Source: Wolbachia endosymbiont of Ctenocephalides felis wCfeT
Lineage (GTDB): Bacteria > Pseudomonadota > Alphaproteobacteria > Rickettsiales > Anaplasmataceae
Reading direction: 5' to 3'
Length of the DNA stretch: 64,000 bases
Assembly (NCBI RefSeq): GCF_012277295.1
Contig: NZ_CP051156.1
Location: 310,001 to 374,000 of the forward strand
The first letter of the stretch is position 1. Every line of letters begins with the position of its first letter. Both the position numbers and the translations under genes were made by a program. Below are positions 16,370-24,074 of the stretch, in pieces. The notes under the pieces are model-generated. The model did not search any database and was not told the origin of the DNA. It saw only the letters and a program-made list of their open reading frames with translations.

Positions 16370-17830
16370 GTATCCATTCAGGTGTATGGCTTAAGAAGCA
16401 ATAGCCAGTAGGTTTTGAAAAGGATTTAACTTCTTTTGCCTCCAAGTCAAGTACAATGAAATTATCCTCTCAAGAAACATATTTCCCCGTTTCGATTGTG
16501 TAAAATATGAAACTTTTCGGTAAACAACGTAATGCCGAATCTGTCGCTCAGCATAGTTGTTTGTCAGTGGAATATTTTCTGGATCGTCCAAAAATTTCCA
16601 CATCATCAGATCCGATTTCATGATATTTTTTGCTACTCGAGACGCTCCAATTGCCTCGGGTAAATTTGATATATTCTTTAAGTAATATCTCGTTCGCTTG
16701 CGTAATTTTCTTGCTCTTCTTATGAACCTTAATGTGTCTATTTCATCCTTTAACAGAGCTTTTTTCAATGCAAATAATTCAGTAGCAACATTCCTTAAAT
16801 AATACCCCAAAACTTTCACTTCGCTATTCCAACTATGAGACAACCTTTCAAAATCTCTTGCTAAATGTGCCCAACAGACCTGCCTTTTCTTGCTGGAAAA
16901 GTAGTTGTAAGCTGCATATCTGTCGGTCACTACTAGGTTGTTATTCTTTCCAAATTTACTATTTTCCAGGACTTTCATCCCTCTTGACTCTGTCAATTTG
17001 ATCACACTTCCTATTTTGCTCGCAAACATCCAGCACCAGCCCTGTTTACCTTTGTTGTAATGGCTAGTTTCATCGATATGTAAAATTTTGCTCTTGCTTA
17101 CCTCTTCCTCAATTTGCTCATATGCTTCTTGGCATTTTTCTGCCACTCTAGCCTCGCTATTTGATACACTACCGACGCTGATATCCAGGTTGAAAATGTC
17201 CTTTATAATATTTGCCACTTCTTTTTTCGAATTCTTGTAAAATCCACTTAATGCTGCAATTACTGACTTAACTCTTGGACCAAATGTGTCCGCAGTTACT
17301 CCTTCTTGTAGCTTGCTACTTTTTCTTTTTCCACATCTTTTGCAATGTCCATGCTGTAGTTGATATTCAACTACATACGGCTTGATTTCCGGCAAATCGA
17401 CCTTTTGATGAGTATACGGATCTTTTGATACCGCAATTTCTCCTCTGCACTCACACGTATTGGGCAGTTCTATTTTTACCATCTCATCTGCCTCCATTTT
17501 AGGGCGGTAACTGCCTTTATGTCCAACCTGTGCTCCTACTTTCCTGTCACTTTTTGGCTTATTTTCCCTCATCTTATATAATTCTTTGGAGCTTGGTATA
17601 GATGAATTTTTTGAATTTAAGCCAAGCCTTTCTTTTAACTCAGCGTTTTCGATCCTTAGCGCTTTATTTTCTGCTTTAAGCTCTTCTATTTTTGTTTCTA
17701 ACTTTTCTATAGTCTGCTTAAACTTTCGCAAAATTCTAAAAGATCAACCATATTACCTCATAGCCACTCTAGTTTACCTTTTTAGCATTCCTTGTCTACT
17801 CTTTATTTTACCGCCCGGCTGAATGGATAC
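16370..17830. mobile_element. IS66-family element, copy 2 (inverted)
   Basis: 1461 bases, the same ends and length as copy 1 but in reverse. Flanks GAAAAAAT and ATAATTGT are not a target duplication. Copies 1 and 2 are long inverted repeats around 2.9 kb, a substrate for inversion of the ankyrin-GDSL segment. Confidence 0.92.
16391..17731 (-). CDS. IS66 transposase (TnpC type), copy 2
   Basis: 446 residues, intact. Differs from copy 1 at a few positions: LSSKN to LNSKN, zinc-finger region CECGGEI to CECRGEI, and LEHGRC to LQHGHC. The zinc-finger cysteines and the DDE residues are kept, so this copy could supply transposase to the broken copy 3. Confidence 0.92.
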   Translation of the reverse strand: MRKFKQTIEKLETKIEELKAENKALRIENAELKERLGLNSKNSSIPSSKELYKMRENKPKSDRKVGAQVGHKGSYRPKMEADEMVKIELPNTCECRGEIAVSKDPYTHQKVDLPEIKPYVVEYQLQHGHCKRCGKRKSSKLQEGVTADTFGPRVKSVIAALSGFYKNSKKEVANIIKDIFNLDISVGSVSNSEARVAEKCQEAYEQIEEEVSKSKILHIDETSHYNKGKQGWCWMFASKIGSVIKLTESRGMKVLENSKFGKNNNLVVTDRYAAYNYFSSKKRQVCWAHLARDFERLSHSWNSEVKVLGYYLRNVATELFALKKALLKDEIDTLRFIRRARKLRKRTRYYLKNISNLPEAIGASRVAKNIMKSDLMMWKFLDDPENIPLTNNYAERQIRHYVVYRKVSYFTQSKRGNMFLERIISLYLTWRQKKLNPFQNLLAIAS

Positions 17831-17927
17831 ATAATTGTTACTAATTTCTTAGTAAATTTATTGATATAGTATATTAATTATATTACTATTGTAATAATAA
17901 ATTAATTTTTAGGGGAATATTATAAGT

Positions 17928-18770
17928 ATGTCCAATACCACAAAAAATGTACTTAGTGCTACAGCTGTTGTATCCACTATGGCATTTACCTCGACTGCAT
18001 TTATATTAGGCTTTATTTTTTCACCTTTCTATTTCTTACTTCTTATTCCAGCACTTATTTTAGGTATGTGGCTTGTACGTCAAGTAATTATTAACAATAA
18101 AATTGCTTTTTTGAACATAGAGATAATTAAAGACCTGAGAGGGGAGTTAAATAATGCAAATAAGGAAGTTGAAGACCTGAGAAAGGAATTAGATAATGCA
18201 AAGAAGAAAGTTGAAACGAAAAGTGAAACTATTGCTGAACAAGGAACTAATTTTACTAGAACTTTAGGGGTTAAAGACAGATTGATTTCTGTGCAGGAAA
18301 GTAGGATTTCCATAATGGAAGGGGAGTTAGCTGAGAAAGAAGCTGAAATTTCTGAGATAAGATCTGGATATGGAAGAGCTTTAGAAGCTCAAGAAAATGA
18401 GATTTCTAAGCAAGGATATGAGATTTCTCAGATGAAATATGATTTAACGTATAAAGACGCTGCTATTTCTTATATACACTCTTGTTATGAAGAAGTGTTA
18501 AAAGCTCAAGGCAATAAGATTTCTCTCTTGGAAGGTCAGCTGACTGATATAAAGAGGGAATTGAGAATTAAAGATATAGTAGCTTGTTCACAAGATGGCA
18601 AATTGTCGTTGCTTTTTTCTTCAGAGATATCTGACCTTTTGTACGAAAATAGACTGGAAATAGCAAAGCAATTTACAAGGATGCAAATTTATAAAGAAAA
18701 AGTACCGGAAGCAAAATTGCAAGATGTAGCTACGCAAAGGTGTTTATTATACTTGAATCAAGTGGATTAA
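17928..18770 (+). CDS. Membrane-anchored coiled-coil protein, unknown role
   Basis: 280 residues. Two hydrophobic segments at residues 8-30 and 33-53 are followed by a long heptad-rich coiled coil to about residue 225 (ELNNANKEVEDLRKELDNAKKKVE, AEKEAEISEI), with loose repeats ending KAQGNKISLLEGQ. The C-terminal 50 residues are mixed and end LNQVD. The start has a clear AGGGGA ribosome site. Upstream DNA is very A+T-rich with a small TTACTAA/TTAGTAA palindrome near 17840. It lies between IS66 copy 2 and the convergent ftsL, ending at a strong hairpin. Not recognised as a known family. Confidence 0.65.
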   Translation: MSNTTKNVLSATAVVSTMAFTSTAFILGFIFSPFYFLLLIPALILGMWLVRQVIINNKIAFLNIEIIKDLRGELNNANKEVEDLRKELDNAKKKVETKSETIAEQGTNFTRTLGVKDRLISVQESRISIMEGELAEKEAEISEIRSGYGRALEAQENEISKQGYEISQMKYDLTYKDAAISYIHSCYEEVLKAQGNKISLLEGQLTDIKRELRIKDIVACSQDGKLSLLFSSEISDLLYENRLEIAKQFTRMQIYKEKVPEAKLQDVATQRCLLYLNQVD

Positions 18771-18799
18771 AGCTCCTAACTCGGAAAATCAGCAGGTTT

Positions 18800-18828
18800 A
18801 GGAGGGGTAGCAACTTCTCCTCCTTTTT
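18800..18828. terminator. Intergenic terminator between convergent genes
   Basis: Arms AGGAGG(GG) and (CT)CCTCCT are followed by TTTTTAA. It lies between the coiled-coil gene and ftsL, which converge; the T-run serves the plus-strand gene. Confidence 0.7.
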
Positions 18829-18833
18829 AAACA

Positions 18834-19100
18834 CTATGAAGCATCAAGCCTCTTAACCTGGCTTGCTAATATCAGCGAGTTGTTCTTCAAATATTTTTCC
18901 ACAAGACTTGCAAGTCTTTTTGGGTGATTTAAGTAGCTCCATTCTGCTTGTAGGACCTTTATATCACTTTGCACTAAGTTAATTTCATTTTTTATTTTTA
19001 TTAACTCTCTATTTAATGATTGAACATGTAATTTAATCTGAAATAGCCCAACAACGCTGAGGAGAAATATAATTACTGAGATGATACAGAGGATTTTCAT
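18834..19100 (-). CDS. ftsL: Cell division protein FtsL-like
   Basis: 88 residues: one N-terminal membrane segment (residues 3-22, ILCIISVIIFLLSVVGLF) followed by a leucine-rich coiled coil (SLNRELIKIKNEINLVQSDIKVLQAEWSYLNHPKRL). The -LQAEW-YLN-P-RL- pattern is typical of alphaproteobacterial FtsL. Its ATG overlaps the rsmH stop in ATGA, the canonical mraW-ftsL order. FtsL partners FtsB and FtsQ at the septum. The next division gene expected downstream (a PBP) is absent; the operon is cut short here. Confidence 0.8.
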   Translation of the reverse strand: MKILCIISVIIFLLSVVGLFQIKLHVQSLNRELIKIKNEINLVQSDIKVLQAEWSYLNHPKRLASLVEKYLKNNSLILASQVKRLDAS

Positions 19101-19969
19101 AATAGTCTTTGTATAGCCCTCAGTTTCGCTGAACGTGCACGTGGGTTTGCATTTACTTCTTCTGCATTTGCTGTAATCACTTTTTTATTTAGTAAGGAAA
19201 ATTTTTTGCAGTTATCTGAGCATAAATCTCTAAAAAAGTTTTTAACTATGCGATCTTCCAGAGAGTGAAAGGTAACGACGACTAATTTTCCACCTTCATT
19301 TAAAACTTCAGATGCAGCTTTTATGCCCTTTTCAAGCTCACCAAGCTCATCGTTCACCCATATCCTGATTGCCTGAAATGTTCTTGTTGCTGGATCAATT
19401 TTGCTTTTCCCGCGAAAAACCATAGAACGCACGATATTTGCAAGTTCAAACGTAGTTTTAATTGGTTTCTTTTTGCGTGCATTTACTATTGCTCGTGCGA
19501 TTCTGCGAGAGTGACGCTCTCCGCCATAATTGTAGATAGTGTTTGCAATTTCCTCTTCGCGCAAAGCATTAACAAATGTTGCAGCATTTATATGGGAGGA
19601 ATTATCCATGCTCATATCAAGTGGCCCGTCATGCAAAAATGAAAACCCTCTTTCTCCATTATCAAGCTGCATAGATGAAACTCCAACATCAAAAACTACC
19701 CCATCTACATACTTACCTTCTAATATATTCTTTATGTTACTGAACTTATCGATAAATAGTTTTATTTTATCTGGATATTTTATACTCAAGTCATTATAAA
19801 ATTTATTAACTGTTTCATCTCTATCGATTGCATATACTTTGCAATCTGCTGAATCCAGTATTCCTTTACTATATCCTCCAGCACCAAACGTTGCATCAAC
19901 ATATGTACCACCATTTTGTGGTGATAGCATTGATAGCATCTCTTTTAGTAAAACCGGAGTGTGTGTCAT
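19097..19969 (-). CDS. rsmH: 16S rRNA (cytosine-N4) methyltransferase RsmH
   Basis: The start at ATG 19969 (MTHTPVLLKEML) is preferred over a GTG at 19999, because family members begin just before HxPVLL. About 290 residues. SAM-binding motif YVDATFGAGGYSKGIL near residue 25, then DGVVFDVGVSSMQLDNGERGFSF and DGPLDMSMD. The KxxPATRTFQAIRIWVNDEL and LVVVTFHSLEDRIVKNFF blocks are also present. It methylates C1402 of 16S rRNA. It overlaps ftsL by 4 bases, so the two are translationally coupled. No mraZ precedes it. Confidence 0.95.
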   Translation of the reverse strand: MTHTPVLLKEMLSMLSPQNGGTYVDATFGAGGYSKGILDSADCKVYAIDRDETVNKFYNDLSIKYPDKIKLFIDKFSNIKNILEGKYVDGVVFDVGVSSMQLDNGERGFSFLHDGPLDMSMDNSSHINAATFVNALREEEIANTIYNYGGERHSRRIARAIVNARKKKPIKTTFELANIVRSMVFRGKSKIDPATRTFQAIRIWVNDELGELEKGIKAASEVLNEGGKLVVVTFHSLEDRIVKNFFRDLCSDNCKKFSLLNKKVITANAEEVNANPRARSAKLRAIQRLL

Positions 19970-20112
19970 AGAAGAAGGTTTTGTGTTGTATGTTGGCACA
20001 ATTGCGCGAACATTGCAATACAGCGCGTATTATACGGGTATTAAAATTTTTATGAATTTTATAGGTAATCCTGAAGTAATTGCCTCTAAAGCTATAATTA
20101 TGGTTAATAAGA

Positions 20113-20141
20113 TTGACAAAATTAAGAATATAAAGTAAAAT
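20113..20141 (+). promoter_or_regulatory. Sigma-70 promoter of LRR gene 2 (shared cassette)
   Basis: TTGACA (20113-20118), 17-base spacer, TAAAAT (20136-20141), then a TTATATATTAGTAATAAT leader and AGGAG ribosome site before ATG 20180. Nearly identical bases precede ATG 21971. Confidence 0.75.
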
Positions 20142-20179
20142 TTATATATTAGTAATAATATTTTTAATAGGAGAATAGA

Positions 20180-20986
20180 ATGCCTGGTTGTCATTATGGA
20201 ACTTATGAAGATGTTTTAAAAATACAGGTAAGCAAGTTTGATAAAACATTCAAAGAGCTTTATGGAATTTATGGAGATGTTTTAAAAATACAGGCAAGCG
20301 AGTCTGGTAAGACATTCAAAGAGCTTTTAGAAGAGATATTTGCAATAGAAAAAGATATATTTGCAGTAGAAGGCATATCTAAGATTAGAAAGTTTGATTT
20401 AACAAATTGTCAAATTGGAGATGAAGAGATAAAAACTCTAGTGGAATATTTGAAGAAAAGTAAGATTACATCACTTGATTTAAGTGGGAACAACATTGGA
20501 GATGAAGGTGTAAAAACTCTAGAAGAAAAGGGGATTCTTAAGAACCTTACATCGCTTAATTTAAGTGGGAACCGAGTTACAGATGAAGGTGTAAAAGTTC
20601 TAGAAAAAGCTAAAATAGAAGCTATTAAGAAAAATAAAACTTTTATATTTAATTTAAGAAATAACCCAATTGGAGATGAGTGTAAACAAGCTATAACAGA
20701 ATCTCTGGAGAAAAATATTGGTTTAAGAAGGAATTCACTCATAATACATGGCACTAGCCGTGGTGCAGAACGTGGCGCGATTGCTGGATTATTAGGGTCA
20801 ATATTTGGGTTAATAGTATTATATTGTAATGGATTGACTGCTTTAACTCTTGTTAATCTTGCTATTGTGTTATTTGTTCCACTTTTAGTTTTTGCACCTG
20901 CTGGAGCTGCAATAGGTTATGCATTTTCAGTGCTTGATAATGTAAATGCTGCTCAACATAATATGAACTGTAAATTTATTCTATAA
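20180..20986 (+). CDS. Leucine-rich repeat protein with C-terminal membrane hairpin (paralogue 2)
   Basis: 268 residues. The N-terminus contains a tandem duplication of about 29 residues (DVLKIQVSKFDKTFKEL / DVLKIQASESGKTFKEL) that aligns with the start of the LRR protein at 1031-1699. LRR units of the LxxLxLSGNxIGDEGVKxL type (ribonuclease-inhibitor-like) span about residues 70-175. A glycine-rich hydrophobic stretch at about 190-250 (IAGLLGSIFGLIVLYCNGL... APAGAAIGYAFSVL) likely forms two membrane helices. The protein ends NCKFIL, which is not a CaaX box. Good AGGAG site before the ATG. Expressed from the shared promoter cassette; function unknown. Confidence 0.75.
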   Translation: MPGCHYGTYEDVLKIQVSKFDKTFKELYGIYGDVLKIQASESGKTFKELLEEIFAIEKDIFAVEGISKIRKFDLTNCQIGDEEIKTLVEYLKKSKITSLDLSGNNIGDEGVKTLEEKGILKNLTSLNLSGNRVTDEGVKVLEKAKIEAIKKNKTFIFNLRNNPIGDECKQAITESLEKNIGLRRNSLIIHGTSRGAERGAIAGLLGSIFGLIVLYCNGLTALTLVNLAIVLFVPLLVFAPAGAAIGYAFSVLDNVNAAQHNMNCKFIL

Positions 20987-21250
20987 TGACACTATTTTCT
21001 AATGTGTGAAGACCATATTACAGCGTTCGTAAAGTTGTGCGTAAGCTACTCAGATGACTACATTTTAGGCCATTTACCAACAAAAGGGTGTCATACCAGT
21101 GCCCAGACACTGGTATCCAGCCTTTAAATTCCATTCAAAATAACTTTTATATTCATCATTTATGCCCAATTGAAACTCCTGGATTCTAGCTTCACGCGCT
21201 AGAATGACATCATTTTCTAATGTATGAAGACCGTATTACGTAGAAAAATT

Positions 21251-21277
21251 CAGTTATTTCTGTTTTGGAAATAACTG
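21251..21277. repeat. 27-bp hairpin repeat, copy 2
   Basis: Arms CAGTTATTTC / GAAATAACTG with loop TGTTTTG: the inverted orientation of copy 1 with one arm mismatch. Confidence 0.75.
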
Positions 21278-21361
21278 CTTCTGAGGTATATGGGCTGTAA
21301 AATTCATAGAAATCTTGATGGATTAAAGAAAATTGGATCTATAGCAAATCCGTAGAAAATT

Positions 21362-21388
21362 CAGTTATTTCCGTTTTGGAAATAACTG
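21362..21388. repeat. 27-bp hairpin repeat, copy 3
   Basis: Perfect 11-base arms CAGTTATTTCC / GGAAATAACTG with loop GTTTT, an exact reverse complement of copy 1. Confidence 0.8.
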
Positions 21389-21475
21389 CTTTTGAGGTAC
21401 ATTATGGGCCATAAAGAAAGGTGTCATTCTAGCGCGTGACGCTAGAATCCAGGTCTTTTTAACTTTATCCTATAA

Positions 21476-21547
21476 TCAAGTCATAGTATGATAAAAAAGC
21501 TTTATTATTAAAATATTTCTATTAATTTTGTAAGTATATCTACCCAT
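21476..21547 (-). pseudogene. Remnant of a third LRR-family gene (24 codons with start and promoter)
   Basis: On the minus strand, AAAGGAAATAGA precedes an ATG at 21547 that reads MGRYTYKINRNILIIKLFYH and then stops at 21476. MGRYTYKIN closely matches MLGYDYKIN at the start of LRR paralogue 1, and the leader and promoter match the shared cassette. The frame ends where a TCCTATAATCAAGTCATA-type palindrome begins, so a repeat or deletion replaced the rest of the gene. Confidence 0.6.
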
Positions 21548-21583
21548 TCTATTTCCTTTAAGAATATCATAATTAATATATAA

Positions 21584-21613
21584 ATTTTATCTAATATTCT
21601 TAATTTTCGTCGA
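21584..21613 (-). promoter_or_regulatory. Decayed shared promoter cassette before the LRR remnant
   Basis: Minus strand: TCGACG (21608-21613, from TTGACA) and TAAAAT (21584-21589) 18 bases apart, followed by TTATATATTAATT as in the three intact cassettes. Confidence 0.55.
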
Positions 21614-21648
21614 CTTTTTAATAGAATTATGGGAAATTATATGAAAGT

Positions 21649-21675
21649 CAGTTATTTCCAAAACGGAAATAACTG
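21649..21675. repeat. 27-bp hairpin repeat, copy 4
   Basis: Perfect arms with loop AAAAC, the same orientation as copy 1. It lies in the otherwise gene-free stretch 21676-21900, in which I see nothing further apart from weak similarity of 21820-21845 to 22478-22505. Confidence 0.8.
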
Positions 21676-21904
21676 GTCTTTAAAAGTATATTACCGCATG
21701 ATAATAGCGTTAAAGTTGTAATTTTGAGGTTTGTGAAAACTTTAATGTTTGTACAGTTGTGGGCTATCTTTTACAAATATTAAAAAGTACTTGTACTTTA
21801 TACTTACCAAGGTAAAATTAGCCTCTAGAGCTTCTTAATATGCTATTTTCTAAATTCTTAGATCCAAAAAATGACCATTTTTACCATAATAATTGTTAAT
21901 AAAA

Positions 21905-21932
21905 TTGACAAGGTAAAGATATTAAGTATAAT
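21905..21932 (+). promoter_or_regulatory. Sigma-70 promoter of the 21971 gene (shared cassette)
   Basis: TTGACA (21905-21910), 16-base spacer, TATAAT (21927-21932), then TTATATATTAGTAATAAT and GGAG before ATG 21971. Leader nearly identical to that of LRR gene 2. Confidence 0.75.
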
Positions 21933-21970
21933 TTATATATTAGTAATAATATTTTTAATAGGAGAGTAAA

Positions 21971-22363
21971 ATGAAAGAAACAGATCTTAATCAACATCCT
22001 TCAAGTAATCCAGTGAATGATCAAATTAGTATAAAGGAAGAACTTTCTGCAGAGGAAACAGCTACCACAGCATTGCCAAGTTCTGCTGATGCGCATAGTA
22101 GTGTAAATGATCAAACTACACCAAAAGTGCAATCAGATATAAGAATTAATAAGCACGATCCTTCTAGCAGCCTAGACTGCTCTACTGGCTGTGTTGTAGC
22201 ATCCATTGCAGCAATGGCAGGAATGATATTTTGCGCTGCAGGTTATAAAGATATTGGATGTATATTCCTAATAATTTTTGCCATTGTGGGAATTATAAAG
22301 TCGCTACCCTCTGAAAAGTCTACAAGTATCGACGCTAAACGCTATGACAAAGGAGTTTGGTAA
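21971..22363 (+). CDS. Small membrane protein, unknown
   Basis: 130 residues. The first 65 are polar, rich in S, T, E and P (HPSSNPVNDQ, SSADAHSSVNDQTTPKVQ) with a short NDQ-containing repeat. Two hydrophobic segments at about 72-92 (CSTGCVVASIAAMAGMIFCAAGY) and 95-110 (IGCIFLIIFAIVGII) follow, and the tail ends KGVW. It has a good AGGAG site and shares promoter and leader with the LRR genes, though its protein is unlike them. It is followed by about 326 gene-free bases. No family recognised. Confidence 0.6.
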   Translation: MKETDLNQHPSSNPVNDQISIKEELSAEETATTALPSSADAHSSVNDQTTPKVQSDIRINKHDPSSSLDCSTGCVVASIAAMAGMIFCAAGYKDIGCIFLIIFAIVGIIKSLPSEKSTSIDAKRYDKGVW

Positions 22364-22576
22364 TAGACATTATTGTGATTACCAAAACTTCCAACATTCA
22401 ATACACTTAACTCTTAACTTTAAGAAAATTATAACCATTGAACATTTCACATCAATGGTGTATAGTTGCTAATAGTCCTGGAGCTTCTTAATATGTCATT
22501 TCAAAGTGAGGTTGTTGTTAAAAATTAAGTATATCTTATGTCAGTTTTAAGCTTATCTACTTTGCAGGTGCAGCGT

Positions 22577-22606
22577 TTGTACATGGCATTATTAAGATTA
22601 TATAAT
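22577..22606 (+). promoter_or_regulatory. Possible promoter of the MFS gene
   Basis: TTGTAC (22577-22582), 18-base spacer, TATAAT (22601-22606), 84 bases before the MFS start. This is the only recognisable signal in the gene-free stretch 22364-22689 apart from the hairpin below. Confidence 0.4.
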
Positions 22607-22622
22607 ATTCATACAATGTTTA

Positions 22623-22648
22623 CACTTTTTCACCATATTGAAAAAGTG
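22623..22648 (+). promoter_or_regulatory. Hairpin in the leader of the MFS gene
   Basis: Perfect 10-base arms CACTTTTTCA / TGAAAAAGTG with loop CCATAT, 17 bases after the putative -10 and 41 before the start codon. It could be an operator or an RNA leader hairpin; no T-run follows. Confidence 0.5.
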
Positions 22649-22689
22649 AGCGATATCATTATAATGTTAAATAAATTAATAGTAGAGTT

Positions 22690-23934
22690 ATGCAGCAGAT
22701 CACAAAAGTAATACTATCAAGCTTAATTTGTAACACGTTATTATGGTATGATCACATGCTCTTTGGGCATTTAATCAATATTATTGGTAGTACGTTTTTT
22801 CCATCTGATGATCAATTAACAAGTGTGTTAAAGGCCTTTGGAGTATTTGCAGTAGGTTTTCTGATGAGGCCAATTGGTGCTGCTGTGTTTGGTCATATTG
22901 GCGATAAATACGGAAGAAGAGTTGCTCTATTGCTCTCGATTATAATGATGACTCTGTCGACTGTATTAATCGCCTTTGTGCCAGCATATCAGAGCATTGG
23001 CATACTTGCATCAATATTTGTAGTTTGCTTAAGGTTATTGCAAGGTATATCACTTGGTGGAGAAGCAGGAAATGCACCATTTTTGATAGAGCATGCTCCT
23101 GAAAATAAAAAAGGATTTTTTGGCAGCATTGAAGTTTTGAGTGCAATTTTTGGTTCAGTGTTAAGCCTTATAGCAGTGCTTATCTGTACAAAAGTGTCTG
23201 ATTTTGAATCTTGGGGATGGAGGTTACCTTTTACTTTCAGTTTAGTAATGGGATTAATCAGCATATATATGAGATACATACTTGACGAGAGTCCAGAATA
23301 TAAGAAACAAAAAGAGCCATCTGAGTTGCCACTAAAAGAGTTACTAAGTGGCTACAAAAAGCCTTTGTTTATAGCAATTGGAGTGGATATAGTTGAAAAC
23401 TCATCTCTTTATATATATTTAGTATTTTTCAATATATTCACAAACTGGGTCAATTCTCATGTCACACACATGGTGGAAACATTCAGTCAAGTTGCACTTG
23501 GGGGGCTGACAATATCATTTGCGATTCTTTCTGATAAAATAGGAAGGGAAAAGGTTATGAAATTTGCATTTATAGCTTTTGTAATAGTCAGTTACCCAGT
23601 TTTTTCTATGTTATGTAAAGATGATGATCTGCTTACTATTGTAGCACACATCCTTTTTATTGTTCCAATTGCTGCATCACTTGGCCCTGTTAGTGCGCTG
23701 ATGTGTGAGTTATTTCCAACGAAGGTGCGATATAGCGGATTTGGTTTATCAAGGAACATAGCTGCTGGATTTTTTGGTGGTCTTGCGCCGTTTGTATGTA
23801 CAACAATTATTAAAGTTACAGGGCAAGAAACTGCAGCAAGCTACTATATGATTTTTTGTGCACTAATTGGGCTGGTCGCTATTTCAAATATAAAAAAGAA
23901 AAATCCTGTAAAGGAGTTAGTTTATAGCACATAA
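22690..23934 (+). CDS. MFS transporter, metabolite:H+ symporter (ProP-like)
   Basis: 414 residues with about 12 membrane segments. The MFS signature after TM2 is GHIGDKYGRRVALL, repeated less well as ILSDKIGREKVMKFAF between TM8 and TM9. The LLQGISLGGEAGNAPFLIEHAP block is characteristic of the MHS group (ProP, KgtP and dicarboxylate or osmolyte carriers). The substrate cannot be told from sequence; intracellular bacteria use several such carriers for host metabolites. The long leader carries a hairpin. tRNA-Asn follows in the same direction. Confidence 0.88.
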   Translation: MQQITKVILSSLICNTLLWYDHMLFGHLINIIGSTFFPSDDQLTSVLKAFGVFAVGFLMRPIGAAVFGHIGDKYGRRVALLLSIIMMTLSTVLIAFVPAYQSIGILASIFVVCLRLLQGISLGGEAGNAPFLIEHAPENKKGFFGSIEVLSAIFGSVLSLIAVLICTKVSDFESWGWRLPFTFSLVMGLISIYMRYILDESPEYKKQKEPSELPLKELLSGYKKPLFIAIGVDIVENSSLYIYLVFFNIFTNWVNSHVTHMVETFSQVALGGLTISFAILSDKIGREKVMKFAFIAFVIVSYPVFSMLCKDDDLLTIVAHILFIVPIAASLGPVSALMCELFPTKVRYSGFGLSRNIAAGFFGGLAPFVCTTIIKVTGQETAASYYMIFCALIGLVAISNIKKKNPVKELVYST

Positions 23935-23981
23935 AGATATTTACAATCAGCGCTTAGCGTGATAAATTAGGAGCAATTCAT

Positions 23982-24053
23982 TCCTCGGTAGCTCAGTGGT
24001 AGAGCAGTTGGCTGTTAACCAATTGGTTGCTGGTTCGAATCCGGCCCGGGGAG
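23982..24053 (+). tRNA. tRNA-Asn (GTT anticodon)
   Basis: Complete cloverleaf: acceptor TCCTCGG / CCGGGGA, D arm GCTC-GAGC, anticodon loop CTGTTAA with GTT at 24014-24016, T arm GCTGG-TTCGAAT-CCGGC, discriminator G. CCA is not encoded. Confidence 0.97.
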
Positions 24054-24074
24054 CATTTTTCTCTTGAGAATTAT

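Larger units (their letters stand above)
20988..21470. repeat. Intergenic cluster of dispersed repeats
   Basis: No gene seen. The stretch contains three copies of known local repeats: ATGACAC-ATTTTCTAATG segments at about 20987 and 21206 (also at 1783), a palindrome around CCAGTG/CACTGG near 21117, and ATTCTAGC/GCTAGAAT palindromes near 21184 and 21427. Two 27-bp hairpins are listed separately. Confidence 0.7.

Noticed and set aside
11945..17838. Past inversion between IS66 copies 1 and 2 inferred from exchanged target duplications
   Set aside because: Swapping flanks gives only a partial match (CCTTTTTC against ATTTTTTC) for one copy and none for the other.
20969..20986. CaaX box at the end of LRR protein 2
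   Set aside because: The protein ends NCKFIL with Cys at the fifth position from the end, so it does not fit CaaX.
24027..24074. In-frame upstream start giving gpmI a 16-residue extension
   Set aside because: It lies within tRNA-Asn; the family starts at the [15 protein letters not shown] methionine.
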